58,341 nt of DNA from Deinococcus sp. Arct2-2. GTDB lineage: Bacteria > Deinococcota > Deinococci > Deinococcales > Deinococcaceae. Under the pieces are notes generated by a model. That model had not been told where the DNA came from and made no database searches. It saw nothing but the letters and a program-made list of their open reading frames with translations. This document shows, piece by piece, positions 10,703-20,952 of the stretch. Every line of letters starts with the position of its first letter. Positions within the stretch are counted from its first letter, which is position 1. The stretch covers positions 1 through 58,341 of the forward strand of contig NZ_SSNW01000026.1 in the NCBI RefSeq assembly GCF_004801315.1, read 5' to 3'. Both the position numbers and the translations under genes were made by a program.

Positions 10703-11971
10703 ATGCTCAAGCCTGCCTTTCTCCTCTCCTTGCTGTCTACGGGCCTGTTCCATGCGGGCGCACAGACCTTTATTCCGCTGGATTCCCGGCCTGCCACGCG
10801 GGTGCTGCCTGCCCTCATCGCGGGCCTCAATGGGCGTGAAGTGCGCGTCGTGCCCACCGAACTCTTAGGCAATGCCACACGCGGCGCAGACCCGGCAGCC
10901 CTCACCGCTTGGCTGAATGCCCAACCTATCGGCGGCCCGCTCGTTGTGGCGCTGGACGCCCTCGCGTATGGCGGTCTCGTGCAGTCGCGCACCAGTGCCC
11001 TCACCACCGATGAGGCGCTGGCACGCTTGGCCCCGCTGAAGGACTGGAAAACTCGCACGGGGCAGCCTGTATACGCCTTCATCACGCTGCCGCGCGAGCC
11101 GGACGCTACCAACCGGGAGCGCAATCTAGAAGTGACGCGCCGGATGATCGAATGGGCGCGGGAAGGTGTGTTTGCCGAACTGCACATCGCTTGGGACGAT
11201 GCGTTGCCCGGTAGCCCTGCCCCAGCAGAAAGCGCGGCGCTGGCGCAAACGGCCCCGGCCAACGTGCGCGTGTATCCCGGTGCCGACGAGGTTTTGTCGA
11301 TGTTGGCGGCCCGCGCCCTCGCTCCCGCCCCCAACACGGTGCGTGTGGAATACAGCGATGCCAAGGCGGCAGAAGCCGTGATCCGCTATGAGGGCATTCC
11401 GCTGACTCAGAGCGCCCGCAACCACGCTGAGGGCAGCGGCTACCGCGTTGTTTCCTCTGGCCCGGCTGACCTGACGCTGTATGTGTTCAATGGAGGAGAC
11501 CCGCGCCGCGCCGCCGTGCGAATCAGCGCCCTCTTGCGGGCTGGCCCGGTGGCGGTGGCCGACGTGGAAAAGGTGAATTTGGGTAATACGCGCCTGTGGT
11601 CAGATTTGGCCGTGTTGCGCCAACCTGCCAACTTGCGCTCGCTCGCGGCATGGGGAACCCCCGGCAACAACTTGGGCACGGCTTTGGCTCACGCCAAACT
11701 CACCTTGGGCGGTGTGGACGCCGTGCGCCAAGACGCGCTGCTGGCCCGCGAATACGCCAACGACATCATCTATAGCGCCGAGTTGCGGGCCGCCCTGCGA
11801 AAAGCTGTGCCCGAAAACCAACTGAATACACCGCAGGGTCAAGCCGCGCTGCTTAAATTGGCTGCCGATTATTTTCCGCTGCGGGTGGGCCAAACCTATA
11901 CCCTCAACGCCGCCGACTTACCTTGGGGCCGGAGCTTCGAGTGGAACTTTGACTTGAAGGGTGGGTGGTGA
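10703..11971 (+). CDS. DUF4127 family secreted protein
   Basis: A 422-residue protein with a short signal peptide (hydrophobic core about 5-18, ending HAGAQ). The mature start [12 protein letters not shown] and the motif [14 protein letters not shown] (about 85-98) identify the DUF4127 family, whose biochemical function is unknown. Other conserved-looking blocks are [14 protein letters not shown] (about 164-177) and the C-terminal [13 protein letters not shown]. Family members are usually about 450-520 residues, so this copy is on the short side. It stands alone between two palindromic repeats. Confidence 0.8.
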   Translation: MLKPAFLLSLLSTGLFHAGAQTFIPLDSRPATRVLPALIAGLNGREVRVVPTELLGNATRGADPAALTAWLNAQPIGGPLVVALDALAYGGLVQSRTSALTTDEALARLAPLKDWKTRTGQPVYAFITLPREPDATNRERNLEVTRRMIEWAREGVFAELHIAWDDALPGSPAPAESAALAQTAPANVRVYPGADEVLSMLAARALAPAPNTVRVEYSDAKAAEAVIRYEGIPLTQSARNHAEGSGYRVVSSGPADLTLYVFNGGDPRRAAVRISALLRAGPVAVADVEKVNLGNTRLWSDLAVLRQPANLRSLAAWGTPGNNLGTALAHAKLTLGGVDAVRQDALLAREYANDIIYSAELRAALRKAVPENQLNTPQGQAALLKLAADYFPLRVGQTYTLNAADLPWGRSFEWNFDLKGGW

Positions 11972-11992
11972 GGGTGCTGATGTGGCGTGTGA

Positions 11993-12096
11993 ACCCCCCA
12001 GTCTGCTTTGCAGCCAGCCCCCATCAAGGGGAGCGCAACAGCTGTTAAGTCCCCACCTTTAAGGGGGGGCGTTGCGTCAGCAACGGGGGGGTTTAC
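11993..12096. repeat. G/C-run palindromic repeat (family R1), full copy
   Basis: Full R1 copy filling the gap between the convergent DUF4127 and DMT exporter genes; ends CCCCCCAGTCTGC and CAACGGGGGGGTT are intact. In this position it could terminate both transcripts. Confidence 0.8.
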
Positions 12097-12126
12097 ACGC
12101 CAACGTCTCCGGCCAAACTCTGTCCC

Positions 12127-13013
<887 letters not shown>

Positions 13014-13017
<4 letters not shown>

Positions 13018-13868
13018 GTGCGTCTGCGCCACACCAGCACCGTTGCCAGCACCGTCAGCAGCAGGCCCACGCCGCCCACCCCGGCCAGTAACAATGTGCG
13101 GCTGTCGCGGGTTTGTCCTACCGGGGCCAGCGTGTCCAGCGTATACACCGCCGTATCGTCGGGCGCGGCCAGCACGTCTACCGGGGCGGGTGCACTGGCG
13201 CGGCTGGCCTGAAGCGCCGAAGTATCTGGCCCGGTAGATGGCCGCAAGATGCCGTCGGCACTGATGGGCGAATACACGCTGTTGGTGACCCAATACGCGT
13301 ACTGTCCAGAGGGGATCGCGGTGTCGATGACCAGATTGGTGCCTTCTACGGTGACGGTGGGAGCCGCCATCGGCACAGGCTTTTGGGTCAGAGGGGAGGC
13401 TGCGCTGTCTTGCTCGCTGGGCAAACCTTCCAGTGTGGCCCCGGCTCCGGTCACGCGCACATGGTATTGCCAGCCCCCGGCCCCGCGCACGTTCAGGCCC
13501 AGAGTCCCCAGCGCCCGCACTGTGCCCAGCGGAGATTTCACAAAAATATCGGTGACGCCTGCCGAAAAGCCGGAAGGTAAGCCCCAAGGGTTCTCTATGC
13601 GCCCCAGTCCCACCGTAAAGCGCATTCCAACCGTTGGCTTGGCTGTACCCTGAAGCAGCGGCAAGGTATTTTTCGGCACTTTGCCCGGTGCTTCGGCCCG
13701 GAATTCGCGCAAGTCTAGCGCGTCGGCGCTGATGGCGGGGCGGGTAGGCAGCACGTAGCCGCCATCGCCGCGTGCATCGCCTGCCGGGTCGGGGTAAGAA
13801 AAGAGGGCGGCAAACAACAGAGGCACAGACAACATGGGTGCAGACAAGAGCGAAACGGGCAACAGCAC
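13014..13868 (-). CDS. Membrane-anchored glucodextranase C-terminal-like protein
   Basis: A 284-residue protein with an N-terminal signal sequence and a C-terminal anchor (about 258-279, [22 protein letters not shown], then WRRRT). Just after the signal, [18 protein letters not shown] and [11 protein letters not shown] match the start of the glucodextranase C-terminal / DOMON-like module, a beta-sandwich of surface carbohydrate enzymes and sugar- or haem-binding proteins. No catalytic domain is present, so it is probably a surface binding protein. GTG at 13868 is supported by TATACT 7 nt upstream. It is the first gene of a two-gene unit with the DMT exporter. Confidence 0.7.
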
Positions 13869-13875
13869 GCCCGCA

Positions 13876-13881
13876 AGTATA
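13876..13881 (-). promoter_or_regulatory. -10 box TATACT, leaderless start
   Basis: On the minus strand TATACT ends 7 nt before the GTG at 13868. Confidence 0.6.
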
Positions 13882-14180
13882 GGTCAGGGCCGCGTAAAGG
13901 ACGGGTGATGAGGCCGAGCTTATTCGTGGCCCCGCAGTTCAACCGCCTAACCTATCTGTGTCCCACCTTATTGGGGGCATTCATGTGGTCTTGATCTCGC
14001 TTCAGCCGCGGGCCTCAAGGCTTCCCCAAAAGTCTGCACGCTTGCCAGTCGGCTTTTTTCGCCCATGCATCACACTATTCGGGCGGCCATTCATATAGCC
14101 CACTGTCCCGCTCTTTTGCCCAACACCCTGAATGTAAAGTCACGGTCAGCTTGCCCGCATTTGTTCCACAAAACGGGGCT
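13882..14180. other. Intergenic gap without recognised gene
   Basis: About 300 bp of divergent upstream sequence. No ORF, tRNA or repeat was recognised. It contains several weak hairpins and should hold upstream promoter elements for the genes on both sides. Confidence 0.4.
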
Positions 14181-14186
14181 TACACT
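14181..14186 (+). promoter_or_regulatory. -10 box TACACT, leaderless start
   Basis: TACACT ends 6 nt before the GTG at 14193 of a 38-codon ORF. Confidence 0.45.
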
Positions 14187-14192
14187 AGGGGG

Positions 14193-14309
14193 GTGAAGGG
14201 CTTACGCGAGTTCATAGATTGGTTGCGCGAAACGCTGAAGGGCGCTGTCCAGCCTCCCCGCCAGTTGCAACCCGTCCCGATTCCCGTGCGCGTCCGCGAA
14301 CGCCGCTGA
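14193..14309 (+). CDS. Small basic protein, 38 aa
   Basis: Too short for standard ORF calling. GTG at 14193 opens a frame of 38 residues ending with TGA at 14307. It starts VKGLREFIDWLRETLKGAV, a plausible amphipathic helix with Trp and alternating charge, followed by a Pro-rich stretch and the basic tail RVRERR. The TACACT box 6 nt upstream is the same leaderless arrangement used by several neighbours, which is the main reason to believe it. It precedes the RSH gene but is not coupled to it. Function unknown; a membrane-surface or nucleic-acid-binding microprotein would fit the composition. Confidence 0.45.
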   Translation: MKGLREFIDWLRETLKGAVQPPRQLQPVPIPVRVRERR

Positions 14310-14475
14310 GGATCATCTCCCTCACTTCTCTCCGTGGTTAACCCAAACTGAACTCAGGGCGCTTACTTGCGGGTAGGCGCTTTTGCTGTGGAGTGGGGGC
14401 GGTGTAGTGGGGGAGATGGGGGCATGACCTGACCGTCCGGTGACGTGGCTCTCCGTGTGCGGGCCACCGCCGCGC

Positions 14476-14481
14476 TATGCT
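14476..14481 (+). promoter_or_regulatory. -10 box TATGCT, leaderless start of rsh
   Basis: TATGCT ends 7 nt before the GTG at 14489. The box contains the ATG at 14477 that a longest-ORF rule would pick, arguing against that ATG as the start. Confidence 0.55.
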
Positions 14482-14488
14482 GCCCCGC

Positions 14489-16864
14489 GTGTCCGGCCCG
14501 CCAAACAGCAACCCCTCTAACCTGCCCGCTGACCCTCATGTGCCGGAGCCAGAAGCTGCCCGCACCGACGAACACGGCATGGCCGAACTGCGCGTGCTGA
14601 TTTCCGAACGCCCAGAGGCCGAGCAGGAGCGGGTGGAGAAGGCTTACATCTTCTCCCGCGACGCCCACGACGGCGTGAACCGCAAAAGTGGCGAGCCGTA
14701 CATCACGCATCCGGTGGCGGTGGCGGTCATTCTGGCGCGGCTGGGCATGGACACCGACAGCCTGATGGCGGGCCTGCTGCACGACACTGTAGAGGACGTG
14801 GACGGCATCACCTTCGAACTGATCGAATCGGAGTTTGGCCCCGATGTGCGGCGCATCGTAGAAGGCGAAACTAAGGTCAGCAAGCTGAGCAAGCAGGGCA
14901 GCCAAGCCGCCGAGGTGAAAGACGCTGGGCGCGATATGCAGGCCGAAAACCTGCGCCAAATGCTGATCGCCATGACCGCCGATATCCGGATTATCGTGGT
15001 GAAATTGGCCGACCGCCTGCACAATATGAGGACTTTGGGCAGCATGAAGCCCGAAAAACAGCAGCGCATCGCCCGCGAAACGATGGAGATTTTTGCTCCG
15101 CTGGCGCACCGCTTGGGCATCGGGCAGATCAAGTGGGAGCTGGAAGACCTCAGCTTCCGCTACTTGCAACCCGACGCCTACGAGTACCTGCAAACCCGCC
15201 TGAGAACCAAGCAGGAAGAGCGTGACGCGCTGATACAAGGGGCGGTGGCGCAGCTTCAAGACGCCCTGATCGATGATCTGGAGTTGCCGGAATGGGTCAG
15301 CGACATCGATATTTCGGGCCGCAGCAAGCATCTCTGGAGCATTCACAACAAGATGCAAAAAGAGGGCAAGGCGCTGGAACAGATTTTCGATCTGCTGGCG
15401 ATCCGCGTGATCCTGAAGCCCAAAGACCTGATCGTGCCGCCCGGAACCGATGAAAAGCGGCGTGAACGCGCCGAGCAGACCCGCGAGAAACGCATCTGCT
15501 ACCACACCGTTTCTATCGTGCATTCGATGTGGACGCCGCTGCCGGGGCGCTTTAAGGACTACATCGCCGTGTCCAAGCCCAACGGGTACCAGAGCCTGCA
15601 TACCACTGTGATTACCCAGAGTGGGCAGCCGATAGAGGTGCAGATTCGCAGCCTGCGGATGCATGAGGTGGCCGAATACGGCGTGGCGGCGCACTGGATG
15701 TACAAGCAGGGCGCACAGTTGGCGCAGCGTGACCGCGAAAACTGGATTTTGCAGTTGCGTGAGTTGCAAAACGAGATCAACGACGCCAGCGACTACATGG
15801 ACGCCGTGAAAACCGACATCCTGAGCCAGCGCGTGCGGGTGTTTACGCCCAAGGGCCTCGCCATCAGTTTGCCTGTGGGCAGCACCGCCGTCGATTTTGC
15901 GTACCACATTCACACCCGCATTGGGGAAACGACGGTGGGGGCGCGGGTCAACGGTTCCATCGTGCCGCTGTCTCATAAATTGGGCAACGGCGACATGGTG
16001 CAGATTGTGACCAGCAAAAACGGCCATCCCAGCCGCGATTGGCTGAACTTTACGATTACCCGCAGTGCCCGCTCCAAAATCCGGCACCATTTTCGTACTC
16101 AGGAGCGCGACGAAGCGCTGAAGCATGGGCACGATTTGTTGGAGCGGTATTTGCGGAAACGGCAACTGGCGGTGCGTCAACTGATGAGAACGCAGCTGCT
16201 GGAAGACGCCGCCCACAAGCTGATGGGCACGCGCAATCCCGACGACCTGTATTTTGCGCTGCACTCCGGCAAAACGACGCCCAGCGTGGTGGCCCGCATC
16301 CTGTCGCCCAGTTTGGCGCAGGAGCAGGCCCCGGCTAGCCCCAGCAAACGTGGCCCAGTCACGCCCCGCACGCCCGAACCCGGCGGCGTATACGTGGAGG
16401 GCCTGACTACCTCCAGCAAGCTGTCTCAATGCTGCAACCCTATTCGCGGCGACCAGATCATGGGCTACCTCACGCGGGGCCGGGGCGTCAGCGTTCACCG
16501 GATCGACTGCCCCAACATGATCCGTTTGTTGAAGGACGAACCCGAACGCTGTATCGCCGCCAGTTGGGATGCAGGTACACCGGGCGGCACGATTGTGGAT
16601 TTGGACGTGATCGCGCCGGATCGTCCGGGCCTGCTGGCCGACATTTTGGGTGTCCTGAGCGCCGAAAAACGCAGCCCCATGAAGATAGAAGCGGGCGTGA
16701 ATGCCGACAATACCGCGCACATTCACCTGCGAATGGCGGTCACGGGCAACGCCGACTTAGAGTTGGTACGCACGGCCATTTTGCGCGTGCAGGGCGTGCA
16801 GGACATCGTGCGGGCGGGCCGGGGCGGCAAGGGTGGGGCGCGGAAGAATGGGATGAGCGCGTAG
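14489..16864 (+). CDS. Bifunctional (p)ppGpp synthetase/hydrolase (RelA/SpoT homologue)
   Basis: A 791-residue long-type RSH protein making and degrading the alarmone (p)ppGpp. The N-terminal hydrolase has an intact HD motif (AGLLHDTVED, about 100-110). The synthetase region follows (about 250-400; SKHLWSIHNKM, then FKDYIAVSKPNGYQSLHTT), then a TGS domain (RVFTPKGLAISLPVGSTAVDFAYHIH, about 450-515), a Cys motif SQCCNPI and a C-terminal ACT domain (about 710-785, VIAPDRPGLLADILGVLSAE). Intact HD and synthetase motifs suggest both activities. GTG at 14489 is preferred over ATG 14477 because the latter lies inside the -10 box. Confidence 0.93.
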   Translation: MSGPPNSNPSNLPADPHVPEPEAARTDEHGMAELRVLISERPEAEQERVEKAYIFSRDAHDGVNRKSGEPYITHPVAVAVILARLGMDTDSLMAGLLHDTVEDVDGITFELIESEFGPDVRRIVEGETKVSKLSKQGSQAAEVKDAGRDMQAENLRQMLIAMTADIRIIVVKLADRLHNMRTLGSMKPEKQQRIARETMEIFAPLAHRLGIGQIKWELEDLSFRYLQPDAYEYLQTRLRTKQEERDALIQGAVAQLQDALIDDLELPEWVSDIDISGRSKHLWSIHNKMQKEGKALEQIFDLLAIRVILKPKDLIVPPGTDEKRRERAEQTREKRICYHTVSIVHSMWTPLPGRFKDYIAVSKPNGYQSLHTTVITQSGQPIEVQIRSLRMHEVAEYGVAAHWMYKQGAQLAQRDRENWILQLRELQNEINDASDYMDAVKTDILSQRVRVFTPKGLAISLPVGSTAVDFAYHIHTRIGETTVGARVNGSIVPLSHKLGNGDMVQIVTSKNGHPSRDWLNFTITRSARSKIRHHFRTQERDEALKHGHDLLERYLRKRQLAVRQLMRTQLLEDAAHKLMGTRNPDDLYFALHSGKTTPSVVARILSPSLAQEQAPASPSKRGPVTPRTPEPGGVYVEGLTTSSKLSQCCNPIRGDQIMGYLTRGRGVSVHRIDCPNMIRLLKDEPERCIAASWDAGTPGGTIVDLDVIAPDRPGLLADILGVLSAEKRSPMKIEAGVNADNTAHIHLRMAVTGNADLELVRTAILRVQGVQDIVRAGRGGKGGARKNGMSA

Positions 16865-16890
16865 GGGAATGGAGTCCTAGTTTCTGGGTG

Positions 16891-17000
16891 AACCCTCCAG
16901 TCTGCTTCGCAGCCAGCCCCCCTTAAAGGGGAGCGCAAAAGCGCCCTTGTCCTCCCCTCTAAGGGGGGGCGTTGCGTTAGCAATGGGGGGTTCGCCCACA
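16891..17000. repeat. G/C-run palindromic repeat (family R1), full copy
   Basis: First of two R1 copies in tandem between rsh and mutS2. The left end is CCCTCCAGTCTGCTTCGCAG and the right end GTTGCGTTAGCAATGGGGGGTT, showing paired drift in the hairpins. Confidence 0.8.
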
Positions 17001-17024
17001 AACTTAAATTTCAGTTGCGTGTAA

Positions 17025-17128
17025 ACCCCTCCGACCCCTTCGGGGCCACCTCCCCTCAAGGGGAGGCAAAAAGCTTTTACTCCCCACCTTTAAGGGGGGC
17101 GTTGCGTCAGCAACGGGAGGGTTCACCC
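17025..17128. repeat. G/C-run palindromic repeat (family R1), variant copy
   Basis: Second tandem copy. Its left half is a variant (CCCCTCCGACCCCTTCGGGGCCACC) with a CCCCTTCGGGG hairpin replacing the usual CTGCTTTGCAG; the right half GTTGCGTCAGCAACGGGAGGGTT is standard. Confidence 0.7.
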
Positions 17129-17205
17129 ACAATCCCAATCTCCAACCCCCATTCCCAAACTTTCCCTAAGCCACACGGCGCACGATTCCAACCGCCCCAC
17201 CTTGT

Positions 17206-17211
17206 TATGCT
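17206..17211 (+). promoter_or_regulatory. -10 box TATGCT, leaderless start of mutS2
   Basis: TATGCT ends 8 nt before the ATG at 17220. The longer-frame start at 17202 lies upstream of the box. Confidence 0.5.
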
Positions 17212-17219
17212 CACAGGCG

Positions 17220-19505
17220 ATGTCGTTCGATGCCCGCGCCCTGTCTGCCCTTGATTTTCCCCGTATCCGCCACGCCTTGGCCGAGCGAAGCGCCACCTCG
17301 TTGGGGGTGGAGCGGGCGCAGGCGCTGGAGCCTTCGGCGGATGCGGGCCGGATTGCCCGCGAACTGAACGAAGTCGAAGACGCCATGTTCGGCGTGAGCC
17401 TGAGCCTCGGCGGGATTCAGGACATCCGCGACTTGCATGGGCGGGCCATAGAAGGCCGGGTCTTGTCGGGCAGCGATCTGCTGACGGCTGCCTACTCGCT
17501 AGACGGCGCGATGACCGTCAAGCGGGCCATCGGGGCCAATTCGCGGGGGCCATTGCGAGAAGTGGCGACGGGCCTAGCCGACCACAGCGAACTGGTGCGG
17601 CGCGTACTAGGCGCACTCGATAGGGACGGACAGGTGCGCGACGATGCCAGCCCCCGCCTGCGCGACCTCCGCAAGCGCATAGAGCCGTTGCGGAGCCGTA
17701 TTCGGGAAAAGCTCTCGGCCACGCTGGAACGTTGGGCCGACGTGTTGCAGGAAAATATCGTGACCATTCGCCGTGACCGCTATGTGCTGCCCGTGCAGGC
17801 CAGCCGCGTCGGGCAGGTGCAGGGCATCATCGTGGACGCTTCCGCCACCGGGCAGACCTATTTTGTAGAACCCGCCACCGTCACGCCGCTGAACAACGAA
17901 CTGGCCCGCCTGATTCTGGATGAAGAGGCCGAAGTACGCCGGATTCTGACCGAGTTGTCGGGCCTGTTGGCCGCCGACCCGGATGTGCCCCTGACGCTCT
18001 CCACCATCGGTACGCTCGACCTGATCGCCGCCAAAGCCCGCTTGGCCCGCGACTGGCGACTGAACCGCCCCGAACCTGTGACCGACAACGCCTACGACCT
18101 GCGCGAAGCTCGGCATCCCCTGATCGAACATCCTGTGGCCAACGATATTCGCCTCGGAGACATCAAGCTGCTGCTGATTACCGGGCCGAACATGGGCGGC
18201 AAAACGGCCACCCTCAAAACGCTGGGGCTGGCCGTCCTGATGCACCAGTGCGGGATGTACGTGGCGGCAGCGAGTGCCAAACTCCCCGTCGTGCGCGACG
18301 TTTTGGTAGACATTGGCGACGAACAGAGCATCGAAGCCAGCCTGTCTACCTTTGCCAGTCACCTCAAGCACCTGCGCTTCGTGCTGCGGCATGCGGCCCC
18401 CGATACGCTGGTACTCATCGACGAGTTGGGCAGCGGCACCGACCCCGACGAGGGCGCGTCTTTGGCTCAGGCCCTCATTGAGCAACTGCTGGGGCAGAAT
18501 GCGCGGGGCATCATCACCTCGCACCTGTCGCCCCTCAAGCAGTTTGCGCTGGAAACGCCGGGGCTGCGCAACGCCAGCATGGGCTTTGATCTGGCGACCC
18601 TCGCGCCCACTTATCACCTGCAAGTGGGGCAGCCCGGACGCAGTTACGCGCTGGCGATTGCGCGCCGCATGGGGCTTCCCGAAGACGTGCTGGTGCGGGC
18701 CGAAACCCTGCTTGGCCCCAACGCGGGCCTGATGGAACGGATGCTGGAAGGGCTGGAACACGAGCGGGCTGACCTGTCGGAGCAGTTGGCCGCCGCCGTA
18801 TCGGCCCGCCGCGACACCGAAACCGAACTGGCCCGCGTGCGGCAGGAACGAGAAACGCTGGAGCAGAGGCGCAACGAGATGCTGGCCGAAGCCGCGCAAA
18901 AGGCCGAAACCCTGTATGCCGACGCCATAGAGCGTGTGCGAACCCTGCGCGCCCGCGCCCAAGAAGACGTGGCCCGCCCCCGCGTGATGCAGGAACTCCG
19001 TGACCTGAGAACCGCCGCGCAGAAGGCCCGCCCCGCGCCGCCCGCCCCCCGTGAGGAACGCGGCGACCCGATCCGCGTGGGCAGCAACGTGGATGTGCCC
19101 GCCTACAACGCCACTGGGCAAGTGCTGGAACTGCGCGGCGACGACCTCGTGGTGCAGCTCGGCGTGATGAAGGTGGGCGTGAAGCGCCGTGACGTGCGCG
19201 TGAAGCAGGAGGCCAAAGTCAAAGCGCCCCGCGTGTTCGTCGGAACCACCAAAAGCACTTTTCAAAATGAATTGCAACTGCGCGGCATGGGTGTAGAGGA
19301 AGCTGTAGAAGAACTCAGAACCGCGATTCTGGAAGCGCACGCGCTCAAGGAAAGCCCGTTGCGGGTGGTTCACGGCAAAGGCCAAGGCGTATTGCGCCGT
19401 TTACTGCGCGAGTACCTCAAGAACGACAAACGGGTGGAATCCTTCCATGACGCTGAAACCAATCAGGGCGGGCACGGCGTGACGATTGTGAATGTGAAAC
19501 GCTGA
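17220..19505 (+). CDS. mutS2: Endonuclease MutS2
   Basis: A 761-residue MutS2. It lacks the MutS mismatch-recognition domain and begins directly with the core ([18 protein letters not shown]). The ATPase has Walker [16 protein letters not shown] (about 324-338) and Walker [21 protein letters not shown] (about 399-418). A long coiled coil follows (about 510-610, charged Arg/Glu-rich), and the C-terminal Smr nuclease domain has [15 protein letters not shown] and [12 protein letters not shown] (about 685-755). MutS2 acts on recombination intermediates and, in some bacteria, on stalled ribosomes. ATG at 17220 follows a TATGCT box by 8 nt. Complete and of normal length. Confidence 0.93.
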   Translation: MSFDARALSALDFPRIRHALAERSATSLGVERAQALEPSADAGRIARELNEVEDAMFGVSLSLGGIQDIRDLHGRAIEGRVLSGSDLLTAAYSLDGAMTVKRAIGANSRGPLREVATGLADHSELVRRVLGALDRDGQVRDDASPRLRDLRKRIEPLRSRIREKLSATLERWADVLQENIVTIRRDRYVLPVQASRVGQVQGIIVDASATGQTYFVEPATVTPLNNELARLILDEEAEVRRILTELSGLLAADPDVPLTLSTIGTLDLIAAKARLARDWRLNRPEPVTDNAYDLREARHPLIEHPVANDIRLGDIKLLLITGPNMGGKTATLKTLGLAVLMHQCGMYVAAASAKLPVVRDVLVDIGDEQSIEASLSTFASHLKHLRFVLRHAAPDTLVLIDELGSGTDPDEGASLAQALIEQLLGQNARGIITSHLSPLKQFALETPGLRNASMGFDLATLAPTYHLQVGQPGRSYALAIARRMGLPEDVLVRAETLLGPNAGLMERMLEGLEHERADLSEQLAAAVSARRDTETELARVRQERETLEQRRNEMLAEAAQKAETLYADAIERVRTLRARAQEDVARPRVMQELRDLRTAAQKARPAPPAPREERGDPIRVGSNVDVPAYNATGQVLELRGDDLVVQLGVMKVGVKRRDVRVKQEAKVKAPRVFVGTTKSTFQNELQLRGMGVEEAVEELRTAILEAHALKESPLRVVHGKGQGVLRRLLREYLKNDKRVESFHDAETNQGGHGVTIVNVKR

Positions 19506-19599
19506 ACTTCCATTCTTCCCCAGTGTCTGAAGATGCAAATTTCGGTTTCTGTGTAAGCCCGATCACGTAATTCATCTTCAAAACAGGCAGGATGCCAGG

Positions 19600-20628
19600 G
19601 TGCCCACTTTTTTCTCCTCTCTGAGCAAGAACCTCATGTTAAAAACAGGCTTTGTCGCCCTCGCTTTGGCAACTGCTACCGCAGGGCAGGCCCAATCCAC
19701 TGCCCCCGAACCTTTCCGCTTTCAGTTTCCCGCCGGGTACTTGGGGCGCTTGGGCGGAACTGAAGGGGTGGTGGACTTTGGCGGCGAAGTGACCAAAGTC
19801 AACGCTTTTGGCGTCCGTGCCTTTCCTTTGCCGACCTTGCAGGACTTGCGCGTGGTGTTGGTCAAGCACAACAAGTACTGGGAATACAACATCAGCACGC
19901 GCATCAAGGACACCACGCTATTGGCCGGAATCGTGAACAACGGCGATGCTCCGGCGGGAGTCGCCAAAGTGGAAGTCACGCACGATCCATTCAAGGGAAT
20001 TCAGTACGGGGCGTCAATTCAGGGCTATCAGGGCGATCCCTACATAGCCCGTTTCAACGTCGGTTACGCTTCTACACTCTGGCAAGACCGGATTCGGATC
20101 CTGAATACTGTCGGAATCAGCGCAGAAAACAAGCTGTTCGCCCCGTACACCTTTTCTCAGGTCAACGGCGGGTACGGCGAGCCTATCGGCCAACAATTCA
20201 ACTGGCGCTTAGACAGCACCGCCCGCCTGTACACCTTTCCCCTCAACGACAAAGCGCAGTGGAGCGTCGACATCTCGCCGTCGCTGGAATACCGGCCCGG
20301 CGCAGGCGTGACCTTGAACCTGTCGCATCTGGAACGCTTTGCAGGCGGTGAAGTGGCGTTGCCCAGCTTCAATCTTGCCCGTTACGAGGAGTCCAACGCC
20401 ACCATCACCTACCGCATTCCGGGTACGCCCGAATTCGGTATCGGTGCGGTTCGGGTGCGCGGGAGCCGCAACTGGACGAGCGACTACACCTACCTCCGCA
20501 ACGACGTTTTGCTGAACATCAAGGCCTTGCCGTTCCTGATCGGCCCCAGCATCGGCTACCAGTGGGGGCCAGCCAAAGACGGCAGCGCCAGCCAAATGCT
20601 GTACGCAATCGTCGTTATGGGCAAATAG
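19600..20628 (+). CDS. Secreted or outer-membrane beta-rich protein
   Basis: A 342-residue protein whose first 31 residues form a signal peptide (VALALATATAGQAQS). The remainder alternates short polar/aromatic strands (KYWEYNISTRIKDTTLLAGIV, RLDSTARLYTFPLNDKAQWSVDISPSLEYRPG) ending in a hydrophobic MLYAIVVMGK. This is typical of outer-membrane beta-barrels, although the closing residue is Lys, not aromatic. No named family was recognised. The start could be GTG 19600 (a weak CAGGAT box lies 6 nt upstream) or ATG 19636; both give a usable signal peptide. It stands alone, and a hairpin after it separates it from the convergent small gene. Confidence 0.6.
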   Translation: MPTFFSSLSKNLMLKTGFVALALATATAGQAQSTAPEPFRFQFPAGYLGRLGGTEGVVDFGGEVTKVNAFGVRAFPLPTLQDLRVVLVKHNKYWEYNISTRIKDTTLLAGIVNNGDAPAGVAKVEVTHDPFKGIQYGASIQGYQGDPYIARFNVGYASTLWQDRIRILNTVGISAENKLFAPYTFSQVNGGYGEPIGQQFNWRLDSTARLYTFPLNDKAQWSVDISPSLEYRPGAGVTLNLSHLERFAGGEVALPSFNLARYEESNATITYRIPGTPEFGIGAVRVRGSRNWTSDYTYLRNDVLLNIKALPFLIGPSIGYQWGPAKDGSASQMLYAIVVMGK

Positions 20629-20664
20629 AGCCAGTTCTTTCGTAGGCCACACCTTTCCGAGTAC

Positions 20665-20696
20665 AAAAGCCCGCCAGTTCTGCTGTGTGGGCTTTC
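20665..20696. terminator. Bidirectional hairpin terminator
   Basis: AAAGCCC (20666-20672) and GGGCTTT (20689-20695) form a stem between the convergent secreted-protein gene and the 55-aa gene; A/T runs at both edges favour use in both directions. Confidence 0.6.
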
Positions 20697-20699
20697 ACA

Positions 20700-20867
20700 T
20701 CATTCCTGCTCGGCTTCAGCTTCCGGCGGTTGCGTGCTGGGTTCGCCGTTGTCCACGAAGACGCCCTGTTTGGGCATGTCGGTAGATTGCAACACGTTGC
20801 CTTCGGGATGGTGCTGGGCCTGCTCGTCGTCTTGGCGGTGTTGGCGGTCTGTGGGTTCCTGAGTCAT
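20700..20867 (-). CDS. Small acidic hydrophilic protein, 55 aa
   Basis: The ATG at 20867 opens a 55-residue frame beginning [20 protein letters not shown] and ending with an acidic EAEAEQE tail. It is rich in Gln, Glu, Asp, His and Pro, with no hydrophobic core, so it is likely disordered. A TACTCT -10 box sits 5 nt before the ATG and a terminator hairpin follows its stop, so it has the outline of a complete transcription unit. A longer frame starting at 21056 would run through the divergent MFS gene and is not believed. Function unknown. Its composition recalls small hydrophilic stress proteins, which is only an impression. Confidence 0.6.
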   Translation of the reverse strand: MTQEPTDRQHRQDDEQAQHHPEGNVLQSTDMPKQGVFVDNGEPSTQPPEAEAEQE

Positions 20868-20872
20868 ACGGC

Positions 20873-20878
20873 AGAGTA
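20873..20878 (-). promoter_or_regulatory. -10 box TACTCT, leaderless start
   Basis: On the minus strand TACTCT ends 5 nt before the ATG at 20867. Confidence 0.45.
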
Positions 20879-20938
20879 GGGGAGAAGCGGGGGCCGTGCA
20901 TGCAGCCTTTCCTTCATCCTGCCCGGAGGGCCGCGTGG

Positions 20939-20944
20939 TAGGCT
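20939..20944 (+). promoter_or_regulatory. -10 box TAGGCT, leaderless start
   Basis: TAGGCT ends 8 nt before the GTG at 20953 of the MFS transporter. Confidence 0.45.
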
Positions 20945-20952
20945 TCCCAGCC

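Noticed and set aside
13921..13985. Possible tRNA-like fold on the minus strand
   Set aside because: The stretch has a GGTTGAA in place of the GGTTCRA T-loop and no matching acceptor stem.
14363..16726. 787-codon open frame on the minus strand opposite the RSH gene
   Set aside because: Antisense shadow of a gene with strong family motifs; the product is His/Gln/Arg-rich without a domain pattern and has no start signal.
17607..19385. 592-codon minus-strand frame opposite mutS2
   Set aside because: Shadow of the mutS2 reading frame produced by high GC; composition is His/Gln/Gly-rich and unlike any family.
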